A stretch of DNA of 64,000 bases from Rhynchonema sp. JSB1_4 (lineage: Eukaryota > Nematoda > Chromadorea > Monhysterida > Xyalidae), in NCBI GenBank assembly GCA_030248065.1, contig JASAMV010000646.1:1-64000 (forward strand), in the 5' to 3' direction. How positions within the stretch are numbered: position 1 is the first letter of the stretch; the number at the start of each line of letters is the position of its first letter. Under the pieces are notes generated by a model. That model was given only the letters and a program-made list of their open reading frames with translations, searched no databases and was not told the origin of the DNA. The position numbers and the translations under genes were made by a program. This document shows, one piece after another, positions 1-11,000 of the stretch.

Positions 1-157
1 ACTGTTCGGTATCAAACAGCTCAGAACACACTTACGTTTATTCCAGTGCCTAATGAAACATCAGCAAAGTCGTGCAAGCTAGTATCGTTCTTTTATGCCA
101 GTCAGCCAGGGAACCATATTTCTTTTATGCCCCTTGGGGCATTTTTCTTTCTTGTAC
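1..157. repeat. Truncated copy of the foldback-element arm
   Basis: Positions 1-157 are nearly identical to the right arm of the inverted-repeat element at 21413-21982, from the CGGTATCAAACAGCTCAG stretch to the CTTTCTTGT end. The copy is cut by the window start, so its other arm may lie upstream. It includes one copy of the TGAAACATC motif (54-62). Differences from the second copy are a few single bases, which suggests recent spread of this family. No coding potential is visible. Confidence 0.85.
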
Positions 158-457
158 AGTACTGTATAGGTGATGTTATAGTGTTTCCTGTTTTTCTTGG
201 ACCAAGGAAACGCGCGGGCCCGTGTTATAACTGAACTTATAGTTGAAGTCGAGATTACAATTTCGATTGAATCAGGCAGCTGGCAAAAACGTGTCAAAAT
301 TTGCCTGTGGAATCTAACAAAAACAATGTTTCACATGCTCGCTGTGAGCTTTGTGCGCGTGTGCTGCCAGCATGTCAATGAAACATTTCACCATGTTTGC
401 TGCTGAGTGTCGTGCTTGGATTAACAAGGACACATTCTTAATCTCTTTCATTGGTTT

Positions 458-1286
458 CAGAGGTCGCAATCGGGCCGGGTTTGGCCGGCCCGGCCCGGCC
501 CGAGCCCCCAAATCTCCGGCCCGGCCCGGCCCGACCCGTACCCCCAAATCTCCGGCCCGGCCCGGCCCGAACCCCCAAATCTCCGGCCCGGCCCGGCCCG
601 GCCCGGCCCGAATTTTTGGCTCAGATTTTAACCCAATTTTTGTCATAATTTTTGCGATTTTTGAATCAATTTTTTTTGTTGAAATTTCATTGTTTTCCAT
701 GAAAAAGTCGCCAGATAGAAAATACCAATGGTGTGACTGGGGGGTCCCCCCTAGGTACAGTAGGTAGATGACGCCGACGCGCCATCCTGGTACAGTAGGT
801 AGGTCGCCGCCCCCGGCTGGTACAGTAGGTTGCTATTTTTGGCTCAAAATGGTATAAAATCCATATTTTTCATTCCAAATAATCGAAAAATTTTGAGGGT
901 TTTAGAGTACATTTTCATCTAAACTTGGACATAAAAAATTTTGTTCCCCTCTAGCTCGGCCGGTACAGTAGGTAGGTTGATTTCAGGCCGTTCTGGTGGT
1001 ACAGTAGGTTGATTGCACGCCTGGGTAGCCACACGACTGGACAACACTGATCACTTACTTGCTGAATCCGTCAGAAATTTTAGTATTTTGGACAAAAAAA
1101 ACCCTACTTTTTCAGTAAAATAAGTCACTTCAGAAGCTTCGGGCCGGGGTGCCCGGCCCGGCCCGGCCCGACCCTCCAAATCTCCGGCCCGGCCCGGCCC
1201 GGCCCGAGCCAAAAGCCCAAAATCGCGGCCCGGCCCGGCTCGGCCCGGCCCGGCCCGAGGTCGGGCCGGCCCGATTGCGACCTCTG
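458..1286. mobile_element. Non-autonomous hAT-type element with GGCCC arrays
   Basis: The ends are perfect 21-bp terminal inverted repeats (TIRs), CAGAGGTCGCAATCGGGCCG at 458 and its complement ending at 1286. They are flanked by an 8-bp TSD, ATTGGTTT, at 450-457 and 1287-1294. An 8-bp TSD with a CAG-type terminus is the hAT superfamily signature. Inside each end is a GC-rich array of CGGCCCGGCCC words interleaved with CCCAAATCTC, in inverted orientation at the two ends. The centre carries five copies of GGTACAGTAGGT. No transposase is encoded. Open frames across the arrays arise from the repeats and are not genes. Confidence 0.9.
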
Positions 1287-1337
1287 ATTGGTTTCTGAAA
1301 TCTCGACCCCAAACTGGAGTTGAGTTATAACGTGGGG

Positions 1338-1720
1338 CAGTGTAGTTCCTGGTCCGGAGGGGGAGATAGCGGACCCTCCGTTTTTTTCGGAGGGGGAGAT
1401 AGTGTACCCCCGAGGGGGGGGGAAGACCCAAATTCAGGAAAAAGTCACTTTTTGAGGTAGAAATTTGACCTATTTTTGCCCCTTTTTGGAAAAAATTCTT
1501 CAGAAAAAGGGTATTTTGGCGACTTTTGAGAACATTGACCTGAAAATCACTCATTTTTGGCCTAAAAATGTCCATTTTAGGCCTAAAATTGCCTATTTTA
1601 GGCAAAAATTGGGGGAGATAGTGTACCCGGAGGGGGAGATAGGGGGATAGTGTACCACCTGAGGGGGAGATAGTGTACCCGAGGGGGGGACCCCCCTCCC
1701 CCCCCCCAGGAACTACACTG
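1338..1720. mobile_element. Miniature hAT-type element (383 bp)
   Basis: A perfect 15-bp TIR, CAGTGTAGTTCCTGG, sits at 1338-1352 and as its complement at 1706-1720. The 8-bp TSD ACGTGGGG occurs at 1330-1337 and 1721-1728. The body repeats the word GGGGGAGATAGTGTACCC about six times around an AT-rich centre with repeated TTTTAGGCCTAAAA-like palindromes. It is non-coding. Confidence 0.92.
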
Positions 1721-1728
1721 ACGTGGGG

Positions 1729-2784
1729 TAGCTTGTTTCCTTTGACTTGCATAAAAAGGAAACACTATACTTAGGGGGGCTCTATTAATTCACTGACCCC
1801 TTTTTTGGGGGGGGGGCTGTATTTAGGTTTTTACGGTAGGGGGGTACCTTGCAACCATCTGGATCCATCCCCCCAAGCAATGGTGTAGCAGGGGGGTGGG
1901 GGGTACAGTAGGTATCCCCACTGTAGTGGCTGGGGGGGGATGGGGGGGATTCCCCCCCCTAAGAGGTATCTATCTCGAGTCAACCCTTAGGGGGGGGACG
2001 GGGGGGGAAGGGTATCTATCTCGAGCCGACCCCAAAGGGTATCTCGAGTAAGCATATTTATGGTTTTCAAAGGCAAAAATAGGTGTTTTTCGACCTCGGG
2101 ACCCCCAAAAATCGCGCGCTCCGCGCGCAAACACCCAAAAATGGTCATTTTAGGCCAACTTTCGGCAAAAATGTCAAAAAATACCCATTTTTAGGCCAAT
2201 TTTGCAGTAAAATTGCATGCAAAAAAACGGCCTTTTTTCGCCATTTGACGGACCATAGGGGTATCTTGGGTAGCCTCTGGGGGGTATCTCGAGTAAGTCC
2301 GAAACCTTCCCCCCCCCTAGGGTATCTTGGGTCGATTGGCCTGCCACCACACTGGGTATCCCCCCCCCCCCGATTTTGCCCCAAAAGTACCAATTTTTAC
2401 CAGAATGGCCAAAATTAGTGGTTTTTACCTCAAATTACCCAAAATACTAGGTTTTCATACGATTGCACACATAGTAAAAACATTAAAAATTTTCACCCCA
2501 CAGCCTAACCCCTAGGTACGTAACCCCCCCCCAGGCCGTCGGCTCAGATACAGTTTTTATCCCCGTCTCTGAGCCCGGTGCAGTAGGTATCCCCTCTCCA
2601 GAGTACCTCAAACACTGTGGTATACTATACGTATAATACACTTAATTCCGCTCCCAAAATACCGAGGGTACGCTTAATTCCCCGCCACACCACGAACTAC
2701 ACTATTTCCAGGTGCCAATCATCATAACCAACCCCATTATTTCTACCCACGTCTAACATAACCAAACCAACAAACGACCCAATA
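1729..2784. repeat. G/C-run and word-repeat tract, no gene
   Basis: The stretch upstream of the first gene is full of poly-G and poly-C runs and short repeated words: GGGTATCT, ATCTCGAGT (near 1970, 2020, 2040, 2286), GGGTATCTTGGGT, and two copies of the CAGTAGGTATCCCC word (about 1907 and 2581). It looks like one or more decayed word-array elements of the same style as those at 458 and 1338, but I found no matching TIR/TSD pair. The last ~150 bases before 2785 are ordinary sequence and presumably hold the promoter and 5' UTR of the next gene. Confidence 0.5.
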
Positions 2785-4757
2785 ATGTCACCATCGTTAG
2801 TGCATCGATTATTTCTCTCAATTCTGCTCGCAATTGCCGTGGTCGATCTGACATCGGGGCACAGACACAAACGCGAACAACCGGCCAGTACAATACAGCC
2901 GTCTGCTGAATCCAGTTCGGACAAACATCAGGAGAGCAAAGAGCCAATTGATGTGGCGTCCGCTGACAGTAGCAACGCCAGCCCAAAGGATGATAGTTCG
3001 GTAAATATGGGTCTGCCTGACAAAGCTGATTCGGATGGCCCTGAAGCGGACCCGGCACCAGTACTAGCCGAAGATGCGACCATCATGATTCAGAATGGGA
3101 CTGATGGACAGAATATGACGCTAACGCACAAGGGATTGATGGATATTTACAGACAGCTGCAGAACATGAATGAATGGATTGTGAGCTTTTTTTTAATTCT
3201 TGGTTTATGTAATATTTTACGATTCAATAGCTGATTTGTTTTTAAAAATAGGTGCTGCCCCATGCTATACAGCCATGACATGATGCATCGATAGTCATTT
3301 TATTTGGCCCCAATTTATGCTGAAACCAGTGCCGCCAGAAGACCATTGAGTAATTTAATTTTCTACGTGCAGAAACAACCAGTTGTGCACGGGCTCGTTC
3401 TGCCGGCAGTTGTCGGCAGCGTGGCCGCCTTCATCACCGTCTTGCTGTTGTGCTGTGTCAACTCGTGTCTGCGCAATACGGCCAGGAAACGCAGAAAGCG
3501 ACGCATCAGGGTACGTGCGCACTTTTTTGATGGATTATGGCTCGCGCCTTGTTTTTTTGGGTTTGAAAATTGGTCATGATAATGTTTCAGTGGTATTGTT
3601 GTCGTTAGGGGGCGTTATGTGGGGGGCCTTCCGCCCACTGGGTATCCGGGTATTGGTGTCCTGAATTTTTCTCTGGAGTTATCCTTGTATCCTGAGTTTT
3701 TGGCCAATTGTGCCTGACCAATAAAACAGTTGTAAAATTAGCAAAAATCGACCATTCTCGCCTTAAATTTATTTGCAATCGCTTGCCAAAAATGCCATTT
3801 TTTACTATCTCAATGGTAATTTTTTTCAAATTGCCTTCCAAATTGCCTCATTTTGGACGCATTTTGAAAGAATTTCATGGGTTGTCCTTGGTCTTTTTGT
3901 GGCCAACGCTACGTCTTCCTAGCCAATTGTGTCGTTGGGGAGAGGAAACCCCCTGGTATCTGCATCCGGTATCCTGACTTTTTGTCCAGGGGTATCCTAC
4001 CCTAAATGTTTTTCGAAAATCGTAAACATCGACCATTTTTGCCTTCATGCATGATGCAGAAAATCGCTTGCTCACGCAAGCATTATCCCAAAAAAGACAA
4101 TTCTTTACGGTTCCAACACTGATTTTGCTCAATTTTCCTCTAAAAAAATTCCCTTGTTGAACCACCCCTTTGAACATCTGAGATTATATTTGGGAGCACT
4201 TCTCCTGGCGTTCGAGATTTTTGATTTTGGGTATCCGGTATCCGAAAATTTAGGATTTTGGGTATCCGATATCCTGACTTTTTGGTTTCCCAACGATACC
4301 ACTGTAATGTTTGTACAACTGCTTGTGAAACAAAATATTACCGGGTTATTTGCTGGTTTATGTGCTCTGCAGATTTGACCTTGATCATCTGATGTTTCAC
4401 ACACAATGTCAAAAATGTGCTGGCGTTGCAGAAAGTTCAGAACACTTTGTTTGATGGGCGTGGCCAGAAATTTTAAAAATTCTTTTTTCATTTTCTGCAC
4501 AACACTTTGTGGCTGATGGTATTGTCGTCAAATCATCTCGTCAAAGAAAGTCGTCTAACACATGAGCCCCAACTGAGCGCGAAAACTAATACATGTGTTC
4601 GATGACTTTATTTGACGAGATGATTTGACCACATTACTATAAGCCAACTTTGTTACTGCAAGCTCTCACATCCATTCGCTTGCAGAACCTGGCCGATTCT
4701 CTCAAAAACGACCGAGCGATGCTGTTGGGGGAGGACGATTCAGATGATGAGTTCTAA
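2785..4757 (+). CDS. Small type I membrane protein, three coding exons, family not recognised
   Basis: Exons 2785-3180, 3373-3510 and 4686-4757 (TAA) join in phase 0 at GT-AG sites to give 201 residues. Residues 1-~26 form a signal peptide (basic start, hydrophobic FLSILLAIAVV, then SG). A Ser/Pro/Asp-rich ectodomain follows to about residue 130, with N-glycosylation sequons NAS, NGT and NMT. Exon 2 gives one transmembrane helix (LPAVVGSVAAFITVLLLCCV) and a stop-transfer cluster of Arg/Lys (ARKRRKRRIR). The short tail ends GEDDSDDEF. The topology predicted is outside-in with a ~35-residue cytoplasmic tail. The small ectodomain, single helix and acidic C-end loosely recall FAM174-like proteins, but I cannot assign a family. 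The second intron contains a hAT-type element (3588-4304) and a MITE (4511-4645). Confidence 0.8.
3588..4304. mobile_element. hAT-type word-array element in an intron
   Basis: The TIR CAGTGGTATTGTTG at 3588 matches the complement of CAACGATACCACTG ending at 4304 with one mismatch. The 8-bp TSD TAATGTTT is perfect (3580-3587 and 4305-4312). The body is built from the words GGGTATCCG, GTATCCTGACTTTTT and AATTGCCTTCC-like AT-rich segments, with no transposase. It lies wholly within the second intron of the membrane-protein gene, in sense with neither splice site affected. Confidence 0.9.
4511..4645. mobile_element. MITE, copy 1 of a three-copy family with a conserved core
   Basis: The ends are imperfect inverted repeats of about 35 bp (GGCTGATGGTATTGTCGTCA against GGCTTATAGTAATGTGGTCA), with the inner part CAAATCATCTCGTCAAA identical. 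The centre contains ATGAGCCCCAACTGAGCGCG followed by ACTAATAC, which is also present in the copies at 25349-25495 and 33386-33494. No convincing TSD was seen. Confidence 0.75.
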
Positions 4758-5636
4758 AGGGTGTGTCTGACGTGGAAATTACATGTATATGTAATTGACT
4801 TTGTTGTGGGTACGGGTCGGGGTTGCACTGCACACCAACTTTTGAAACAATGCGTGCTCAATGCGATCATTCCACTGAACTTGCAACACATCAAACTAAC
4901 TTGGACCCATGGCCAGTCAATGTGCATATAATTTCGAAAATGTGGTGTTTTTTGTTGTTCAGTTGAGAAAAATTAGAACACCAGAAAAATATGCCGAATA
5001 TTACTGCAAAATGTATCTTGGTTGGACGGACTGTACAACTGATGGGGTACTGTTATAATAATTGTGGTCTTTCGAAATTAACTGGTTTTTGTGGGTATTC
5101 CATTCGTGCATTGGCCTATGTATAGTCGTTCATTTTGTTGACGGTCCAAACAAAGTATACAGCAAATGTTTCATCGCAACAGCAGCCATCAAACAGCACG
5201 CATGTTTCAGCCCACGTTGTCGACCTGTTGGTTATCATGCACGATGATGTCTGCTATGTTTTCAAGGCGATGAAACATTTTCTGAATACCGTCTGTTTGT
5301 TGTTATACACGGGCAGATTTAATTTTATATCTGTTGGTTATCTGTGTTTTCTGCGCTGTAGACTGTAGTCTCTGTGTGACCAAATCATTATTATTGTTCA
5401 GTTTTCAGTGCGATTCCATGATTCGAATCTACTGTATGTATTTAAATTCAACTTACCATGTTTCTGGTCGAAATTTTGAACTTTGTGCTTGCAGCTTGTT
5501 TTTTATTGTCCTGTTTTGAGCTTGTATTTTGTTCTCTTCCTCCCGTGTAAGGATTATACACACATAATGACATCACTCTGTGGGTTTTTATTCAGCTGCA
5601 GGCTTGTTTTTATTGAGAAATCGGAAATTTTGTGTA
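4758..5636. other. Intergenic, nothing recognised
   Basis: After the TAA at 4757 there are AT-rich 3' UTR and intergenic sequences. Only short frames exist, without domain signals or plausible splice structure. I see no RNA gene or repeat with defined ends here. Confidence 0.5.
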
Positions 5637-5995
5637 TAGTCCAACCACCAGCTCATGAGACGACTTTTTTTAAAGCTTGCTTGGCCAGATTCAAAAATGC
5701 ACCGGTTACACGGGTTTTCGCAAACAAAAGAAAGAGATCGGGCTGAGAGACATGATGACAAGTTCCAGCTGGCTGACCTCAATTTGTTGCGTGCTTACGC
5801 GAACAGCAACGTCGTTCAACACGCAAATGTTTTGGGAGTCAAAAGGGAATTTACGCACCGAGGTGGAGAGCGTGTTTTAAAAAAATACATGCGTTTCTCT
5901 TTCTTTCACTTCCGAAATACGTGGAACCGCAACATTATTGGATCCGCGCAAACCAATTTCAAAAAAAGTCGTCTCATGAGTTCGTGGCTGGACTA
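5637..5995. mobile_element. MITE with TA duplication (Tc1/mariner-type)
   Basis: TIRs of about 40 bp start TAGTCCAACCACCAGCTCAT (5637) and end with the complementary ATGAGTTCGTGGCTGGACTA (5995). The inner AGACGACTTTTTTT is perfectly mirrored. TA dinucleotides flank it (5635-5636, 5996-5997). The 359-bp body is non-coding. Confidence 0.85.
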
Positions 5996-6726
5996 TACCG
6001 TATTTATTTTCCGTTATTATTATTGGATTGCTGGTCATTTTTTCTCATTGATTCTCATTTTTTGGCAATTAACTAGTCTTCCGCAATGTTTATCTCGCAT
6101 TCCTTGGTGTTCATGACATTATTCATATTTTCTATTAAATTTTATATTTGGGTCGATTTTCGGTGATTTACAGTGGTAATTTGTTATTTTTATTTATCAG
6201 AGCTGTTGTCGTTATCACTATCAGTGACTCTTGTCATGTTGTAAATTATAGCCAATTTGTCATGGATAATTCCTAAAATTCGAATAAAATTGGGCAAATA
6301 AACCTTGTTGCGTTTTTGTCTTCTCACGCGAAGAGGAAGTCCCGTTTCGATCTGCTCTTGCTGACGGCTGGTGCACCAGGTCATCGTCGGTGCTGGGTTT
6401 ATTACAGCCGTAGCAACGTATGACTTCGCCATCAAAAGTAATGGCAATTCATTTCAACAACAAAAACTTCACAAAACTGGCGGTGTACATTTTGTGCCAA
6501 AAAGTGGGTGCTTCATCATTTTCCTATTCAGAGCAGCCGCTCGATGCACTCTTTCCAGTTAACGTCATCAAATCTTCGATCGTTTGTGGAAAAGAGGAAC
6601 CGGTTGACCTTTTTAGCTGAGTTTTTAAAGCATAAGAAAAGTTTGACCCAAATTTACTGTGGCGAACACACGACAGCATCTGTTGCACACGGGGTTGATT
6701 AAAAAAACTGGCTAAAGGTGAAGTTA

Positions 6727-6926
6727 TACTCGTTCGTCGCGAACACGACGAACAAATTTGTATTGCATTTGCAGCGAGCTGTGTGCAGTTATTGAAACAT
6801 TAGTTGTGTGCATTTCTTTACTGTGTCCGGCATCAACACTTTGATACTCGATTTGGTTAATCCTGCTTAATTGGCTCAAAAATAGAATTTGTTCGTCGTG
6901 TTCGTTGTGTTCGCTACGAACGAGTA
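6727..6926. mobile_element. 200-bp MITE with long internal palindrome ends
   Basis: The TIR TACTCGTTCGTCGCGAACAC at 6727 pairs with the complement at 6887-6926, allowing a few mismatches. It is flanked by TA (6725-6726, 6927-6928). Each end contains its own GTTCGT/ACGAAC inversions, so each TIR can itself fold. It is non-coding. Confidence 0.8.
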
Positions 6927-7067
6927 TAATAATCAAAAATTAAAATCCTTAATCAAAAACATTACCAAAAATTTTTTTTAATATTTTTGTGTTTTTTAAA
7001 ACAGTGCTCTGATAAAGTTTGTTTCAACCCTTTCCACATCCACAACACATTTGAGGGTTGAGGCTAA

Positions 7068-8483
7068 GGCCGTCTTCACAATGACCCGGTTTCCCGGTTT
7101 TCCGGTTTCCCGGTTTCACGGTTGTTGTCTTCACAATGATCCGGTTTCCCGGTTTCCCGGTTTCACTTTTCCGGTTTCCCGGTTTCACGGTTGACGTCTT
7201 CACAATGACCCGGTTTCCCGGTTTCCCGGTTTGGCCTAATTATTTCGCGCCGGGAAACCGGAAAAAGTCAATTAGAACCGGTTCTAATTTTCATCCGGTT
7301 TTGATGCATCAGACGCATGCATTTGGCTCAGGATCGGTCCAAAATAGAACAATTTGACCATTTTAATATACCAATTGATTATGTTCAGTCTGTGTATTCA
7401 TACTTACATTGCATTCTTCAGGCAAACAGCATCGCGTCAGCTCGTAAGGTTATTTCTGTACATTTTATATGTATTTGTTCGCTTTCTAGCAAGAAGCATG
7501 ATGGTGGATCAAAAGTGTTCAAGTACCACACCTGCTTCAAAAATGGCATGCAAAAGATGATATGGCTATCAATTTGTTGTTCAGGCAAGCTGTTTTACTT
7601 AGCGCGAAGTGGCAATGCTCATAGCAAACAAAAACAAGAATGCAGTACATTAGGAGGTACACGTACAACATGTTGTTTTGAATGAACACAATAATCACCA
7701 AAAATGCTATGCTCCCAAGCATGCCAAAATATAAGGAGCTAGACGAATTTTGTGTACGGAACTCCACAACATGAGATACATATACCAAAACCAAACAGCC
7801 ACGTCCCATTACGCCATCCGCTGCTCTCGGTGATGCTAATCCCGCTAATGTGCAGTGGCTCTAGATTGATAACTCAACCGTCAGCAAAAGCCAACGAAGT
7901 TTGGTATCATCACGTCTAGGTCTTTATATTCTTGTTTTGAAACTGTGAAACAATTCTGCTCATTCAAGCTCCTTAGATCTTGTTGGGAAACAATTGCTCT
8001 GGCCTATAGTTCACACTCATGTTGTGGAACAATTTTGAGCTTGTCTAGCTCTTTATATTCTGGTTTGTGAAACAGTTTTGCTCGTGTCAAGCTCCTTAGA
8101 TCTTGTTCTATGACTACTTTCCTCCACTCTGGCTCTTGGTGGTCTTGTTTGTGTAGCGGTTTGCTTTTGTCTAGCTCCTTATATTCTTGTTTTGGAACTA
8201 CTCACTCGTACAACAATCAGTACATAGGTATGTAATAAACGTTGATAGTTAAATTGGTCATGATTTCTCACGCACCACACTGAAAATCGTGAAACCGGGA
8301 AACCGGGTCATTGTGAAGACATGAAATTAGAACCGGAAAACCGGGAAACCGGAAAACCGGGAAACCGGGAAATCGGATTTGATTGTGAAGACGTCAACCG
8401 TGAAACCGGGAAACCGGGAAACCGGACAACCGGGAAACCGGAAAACCGGGAAACCGGGAAACCGGATCATTGTGAAGACGGCC
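7068..8483. mobile_element. PIF/Harbinger-type non-autonomous element with CCCGGTTT arrays
   Basis: The perfect 17-bp TIR GGCCGTCTTCACAATGA is at 7068 and its complement ends at 8483. The 3-bp TSD TAA is at 7065-7067 and 8484-8486. TAA duplication with GG-starting TIRs is the PIF/Harbinger signature. Each end has an array of the word CCGGTTTCCCGGTTT, with the TIR sequence re-occurring internally (CTTCACAATGA near 7130 and 7198, and GTGAAGAC near 8310 and 8385). The 1-kb core has no recognisable transposase. The right TSD overlaps a direct repeat belonging to the neighbouring element. Confidence 0.88.
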
Positions 8484-9290
8484 TAACCGGGATTATGTGT
8501 CATTTCCTCGCGTGAGAAAGTTCCTTGCGTGAACATTCTCATCGCGTGTGACTTTTCCTTGCGTACATTTTTCTCGTGCTGCGACACTTCCTCGCGTCCA
8601 TAGTTAAGGAATATTTGAAGTTTCCTCCTTATCAATCACCATAAGCAAGCCATGAAGCTATCAAAATCTCCGCATGACTTCAGCTTCCAGATACCTAATA
8701 ACCCATTGCAGAAAGAACCACGAAGTTGGCGCGAAACACGAAATAAATAAAAACTTGCATATTTGTGTTCACAGCTCGTTTATTACCTACTTTACTGAAA
8801 GTGACTTTTTGCAAAGTTGCGGAGATTAAGCTTATGGTGGGAGATAGAAACGTGCGATGGTATGAAAAGTATGTATCAATGGAATCCGCTGCTCCATCTG
8901 CGTGCAAAGTACAATGCTATCTGAACAAGTGGGAAGCCGTGAAGCCATCAACAGCAATTGCATGCACATGTATACAGTATGTACATAGGTATGTACCCAA
9001 GACACCACCACCATCAAGATGTTGCAGCCAAGCGCACACGCACGTAAACACTGCCGAGGATCAGCCAGAGGATGTACACGACGCGAATACAGAATTTGAA
9101 CAACCGCCTCACACCCTTTTGCAACATTAACAGTCAACGGATTATGTTCAAACTTGAGACTGGCGGCCTGTGCGTGCACATTGTGTGCCTTGTCAGCCAG
9201 TGTTGTTTGCAACGCAGTGCTGTGCTTTTGCTTTGTTTGCGCATCTGAAAATCTTTTTTGATGTTTATTTTTCCGCTTTTCAGCATTGGA

Positions 9291-10057
9291 ATGTTCGGAA
9301 CACAAGCCCGTAACAAGGGCAGAGACTTCGGTCCAGCGATCCAGGACCATTTGAATGTCAGAAAAGACGCAACAATTTTCCCGTTTCACTCAGCCCGGCA
9401 TCGTGACGTTGTGTACGAATTCGCAGTCAGGAACACGTACAAGAATGGAACGCAACGCTGTGCATGTCTTGGATGTGAGAAAGCACATTGGGTACGGTTA
9501 TGATTGGATTCTTTGACTAGTTTAGCGCTGTTATCATGCCCATCGACAGAAGTGAGTAGATTATAAGGTGACACTGAGCATTGATTACCATTTTTGGCAT
9601 GGTCGTTCTTGTGGTCATGTGTCATGTCTTGTCTTGTGTTCCATACCTTTCATCTTCATTTGTTTTCAGAAACAGAAAGCGATTGATCAGAAGAAGAACA
9701 AACAAGACTGCAAGAATCTGAAGATCGCTAGGGTGTCGGTCAAAAATGGACGATTCGTGGACACCGACCCCGATTACCCGGAGCACGACAAACAGGGAAA
9801 TCCACATTGGTGCACGTTCAAACAAAAGGAGGTTGCGGTTGTGAGCAGACAGAAGTACAGGTTCGAGTCCCCAAGTCTTTCTCCACAGTCTTGTCTTTAT
9901 TGGGTCTCATCAGATCAATTTACATGTGAGCAACTAACTCGCGCTGATGTTTCAGGCAAAAATGCAAAGAGCTACAAACAAATGGTCAGGTGCCACTAAA
10001 CACTGCACTCACGGCACTGGTCACGTCACTGCACCGTTGTGCAAACAGATGGACTGA
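9291..10057 (+). CDS. Small spliced protein with Cys/His zinc-binding-type pattern, FLYWCH-like at best
   Basis: Three exons, 9291-9491, 9670-9840 and 9956-10057 (TGA), join in phase 0 at clean GT-AG sites for 157 residues. An upstream exon is possible, since an acceptor AG lies at 9282-9283. The pattern is TYKNGTQRCACLGCEK, then KIARVSVKNGRFVDTD, then HDKQGNPHWC. A C-x2-C followed some 45 residues later by H-x7-H-x-C recalls the FLYWCH/WRKY-GCM1 zinc-finger fold found in transposon-derived and nematode proteins. A second Cys/His cluster (HCTHGTGHVTAPLC) ends the protein. A further coding-like exon (10094-10258, phase 0, containing DLFSATSNLHESESALSFDA) could replace the last codons if a weak GTCACT donor near 10024 is used. 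It sits inside the Mutator-like element, which suggests a captured or element-borne gene. Confidence 0.5.
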
Positions 10058-10447
10058 GTCGAGATGCTTGAGCTCTCTTCCTTACATTTACAGGGCACAA
10101 GCAATCCGATTGAAGGCCACAGCAATGTTGACCTCTTCAGTGCAACGTCCAATCTGCATGAATCTGAATCCGCCCTGTCGTTTGATGCTAGGTACTTGAA
10201 TCCAGCACTGTCATACGATACGCCAAATCATGATTTCTCTTATTTGTCCACTATGTGATTGTTGCATTTTCATTTTCCACCACTATATTGTTTCATTTTC
10301 GTTATCTTCCTTTCATTGTGTTTTGTTTTGCTCTCCCCTTAGTCTGTCTCTTTGCTTTATCTTGGGAATCAATGATATGATCGGTTTGCTTTATTTTGTG
10401 TTTCTCCAGTGTATCGTGTCAAATGTTGGTTTTTTTATATTTGTGTA

Positions 10448-10636
10448 TAGGCAAACTACGCCAACACGAGCCCGATTTCGAAGGTGGTGTGTGTTCAAAA
10501 CGAATAGAAAGAGAAAATCATCATGCTCCACTTTATATTCGTCAGTGTGTAACATATCCCAAATCAGCAGCCACGTATGAATGTTTCATTATTCTGTCAG
10601 CTGCGAAATCGGGCTCGTGTTGGTGTGGTTTGCCTT
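10448..10636. mobile_element. MITE copy A (AAGGCAAACTACGCC family)
   Basis: TIRs of about 35 bp, TAGGCAAACTACGCCAACAC at 10448 and the complement ending at 10636, are flanked by TA. The same family occurs at 23873-24050. It is nested within the Mutator-like element 8492-10992, so it is younger. Confidence 0.85.
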
Positions 10637-11000
10637 TACATGTATATTGTACACGTGTTGTATTCTGGTTATGTTGCAAAATGTTGTATCGAAGCTTCAA
10701 TCGGTTCTTTTTAATTTGAGCAAATAACTGTGGAATAAACAAAACAGTTAATATTGAACCAGCATATACATACGCAACAATCCATTAATCGAAATACTGA
10801 TGGGTTGGTATCCCTTGGTCACCGCTCACGCACGCGAGGAAGTGTCCTGGGGTCAATCTGTCCAGGTACGGTAGCACACGCGAGGAAAAGTCGCAGCGCG
10901 AGGAGAATCTGGCTTCACGTGAGGAACTTTCCCACGCGAGGAACTGACACAGGCAAGGAAAAGTCGCAGCGCGAGGAACTGTCCCCGGACCCTAACCGGG

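Larger units (their letters stand above)
8492..10992. mobile_element. Mutator-like composite element carrying a small gene
   Basis: Both ends consist of a diverged inverted array of the word TTCCTCGCGTG (8500-8605; inverse at 10826-10985). The segment TGTGTCATTTCCTCGCGTGA near 8496 matches the complement of TCACGCGAGGAACTGACACA-like sequence near 10945 over roughly 70 bp, while the right end has ~38 extra bases. If the Harbinger element 7068-8483 is removed, the left flank reads CTAACCGGG, identical to 10992-11000. That is a 9-bp TSD, as expected of Mutator-like elements. Inside lie a spliced gene (9291-10057) and a later MITE (10448-10636). The autonomous transposase is absent or unrecognised. 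Confidence 0.55.

Noticed and set aside
466..615. Regularly repeated units resembling a CRISPR array
   Set aside because: The units are contiguous low-complexity words without unique spacers, in a eukaryotic transposon end.
314..700. Long open frames on both strands through the GGCCC arrays (also 1051-1752)
   Set aside because: The frames exist because the arrays are repetitive and GC-rich. They are Pro/Arg/Gly/Ala strings inside a TIR/TSD-bounded element, with no start context or splice structure.
3250..3282. Alternative second exon of the membrane-protein gene after the AG at 3250
   Set aside because: The frame stops within nine codons, whereas the exon at 3373 continues the frame into a transmembrane helix.
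8832..9389. 185-codon minus-strand frame
   Set aside because: It is antisense to the spliced + strand gene and has no domain-like features. It is better explained as a shadow.
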